Below are positions 63,338 to 64,000 of a stretch of 64,000 nucleotides of DNA, in pieces; the stretch's first letter is position 1; every line of letters begins with the position of its first letter. This DNA comes from Vibrio sp. S17_S38 (lineage in GTDB: Bacteria; Pseudomonadota; Gammaproteobacteria; Enterobacterales; Vibrionaceae), in the NCBI RefSeq assembly GCF_014694375.1, contig NZ_JAAUWW010000002.1, positions 1 to 64,000 on the forward strand, read 5' to 3'. Position numbers and translations under genes: made by a program. The notes beneath the pieces were generated by a model, which was not told the DNA's origin, did no database searches, and saw nothing but the letters and a program-made list of their open reading frames with translations.

Positions 63338-64000
63338 TTACACTAGACCTTGCTCAATCATGGCTTCGGCTACACGTTTGAAACCTGCAATATTGGCACC
63401 TAAAACTAGGTTGCCAGGTTGGCCAAATTCAATAGAAGTATCGTTAGCGGCGTCAAAAATATTTTTCATAATTTCTTTTAGCCTTTCGTCTACTTGCTCA
63501 AAGGTCCAACTTTGCATGCTGGCATTTTGCGACATTTCTAGTTGGCTTGTCGCCACACCGCCAGCGTTAGCTGCTTTACCTGGGCCATAAGCGATTTTTG
63601 CATCAATAAATGCATCAATAGCCGCTTGGGTTGATGGCATGTTCGCGCCTTCACTAACCGCAATACAGCCGTTGGCTAGTAATGCCTTGGCATCTTCGCC
63701 AGTTAATTCGTTTTGTGTGGCGCAAGGGAATGCGGCATCTGCTTTAAAGCGCCATACTGCATGGCCGTCTTCTGGATAGTCGCTAGTAGGCACATATTGA
63801 GCATCACTATGAGTTTGCAAATACTCGTCTAAGCTTTTGCGGCGAACTTCTTTGATGTCTTTTAATAGGTTAAGGTCGATGCCTTTCTCGTGATAAATAG
63901 TACCACGTGAATCTGAACAGCTAACCGGTATTGCACCTAGCTGGTACAGCTTTTCTATAGCATAAATGGCTACGTTACCGGCACCTGAAATAAGGCATTT
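63338..64000 (-). CDS. gdhA: NADP-specific glutamate dehydrogenase GdhA, 5' part outside the window
   Basis: The reading frame runs through the window end, so about 220 C-terminal residues are seen of the usual 450. The visible part has the Rossmann region (KCLISGAGNVAIYAIEKLYQLGAIPVSCSDSRG), AVWRFKADAAFPCATQNELTGEDA, SEGANMPSTQAAIDAF and GPGKAANAGGVATSQLEMSQNA. These define hexameric NADP-dependent glutamate dehydrogenase, which makes glutamate from 2-oxoglutarate and ammonia. It stands to the right of the cassette cluster, in the opposite direction. Confidence 0.9.
   Translation of the reverse strand, partial: KCLISGAGNVAIYAIEKLYQLGAIPVSCSDSRGTIYHEKGIDLNLLKDIKEVRRKSLDEYLQTHSDAQYVPTSDYPEDGHAVWRFKADAAFPCATQNELTGEDAKALLANGCIAVSEGANMPSTQAAIDAFIDAKIAYGPGKAANAGGVATSQLEMSQNASMQSWTFEQVDERLKEIMKNIFDAANDTSIEFGQPGNLVLGANIAGFKRVAEAMIEQGLV

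Overview
The window is from the secondary chromosome (chromosome 2) of a Vibrio. At about 34.3-38.8 kb it carries the chromosome 2 partition genes parA2/parB2 and the Vibrionaceae-specific initiator gene rctB. Between them lies an origin with a regular iteron array, a DnaA box and an AT-rich unwinding region. Five chromosome-2-type parS sites are scattered nearby. A small integron cassette cluster, the vct iron-uptake locus, a chromosomal qnr next to a cold-shock gene and a pmpR/yebC paralogue right after rctB also fit a Vibrio. The species was not determined.

Layout. 0.1-4.5 kb: small housekeeping and accessory genes (a truncated EAL protein, an ABM monooxygenase, a VOC protein, YtoQ, a luciferase-like oxidoreductase), then a broken type IV pilin-like gene flanked by a duplicated 100-bp junction. 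4.6-11.6 kb: a catechol-siderophore locus vctPDGC, a divergent IrgB-like LysR regulator and a TonB-dependent receptor, with Fur boxes. 11.7-16.3 kb: DUF3157, an XRE protein, a DUF1097 protein, a DMT transporter, and a phosphatase-diacylglycerol kinase fusion gene broken by a one-base frameshift. 16.9-21.0 kb: putrescine importer potFGHI. 21.3-23.2 kb: ribosome hibernation factor, YajD nuclease, Qnr, cold-shock protein. 23.5-30.0 kb: proline utilisation (putP, a separately encoded PutA C-terminal domain, putA, putR). 30.2-33.2 kb: pdxH and tmcA. 33.3-38.9 kb: parB2, parA2, oriC2, rctB. 39.3-40.7 kb: two small Vibrio genes and the YebC paralogue. 41.0-43.7 kb: an exported HAD phosphatase and an exported arylsulfatase. 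44.0-50.4 kb: a six-gene MoxR/DUF58/DUF4381/VWA/VWA-TPR/BatD operon. 50.5-56.7 kb: a LysR regulator, an eight-heme cytochrome with TPRs, a MATE exporter with a divergent AraC regulator, and a SEC-C protein. 57.0-63.1 kb: an integron cassette cluster with attC sites but no integrase in view. 63.3 kb to the end: NADP-type glutamate dehydrogenase, cut by the window end.

The most interesting material is in three places. First, the replication and segregation neighbourhood has iteron-like sequences outside the origin: an inverted pair between putR and pdxH, one inside putA, and a perfect 36-bp palindrome just after the rctB terminator. Second, several genes show precise decay: a nonsense codon in the pilin, a one-base deletion in the kinase active-site motif, and a nonsense codon in the EAL protein. 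Third, the cassette cluster holds several unrecognised proteins, four of them membrane proteins, that could belong to undescribed accessory functions.
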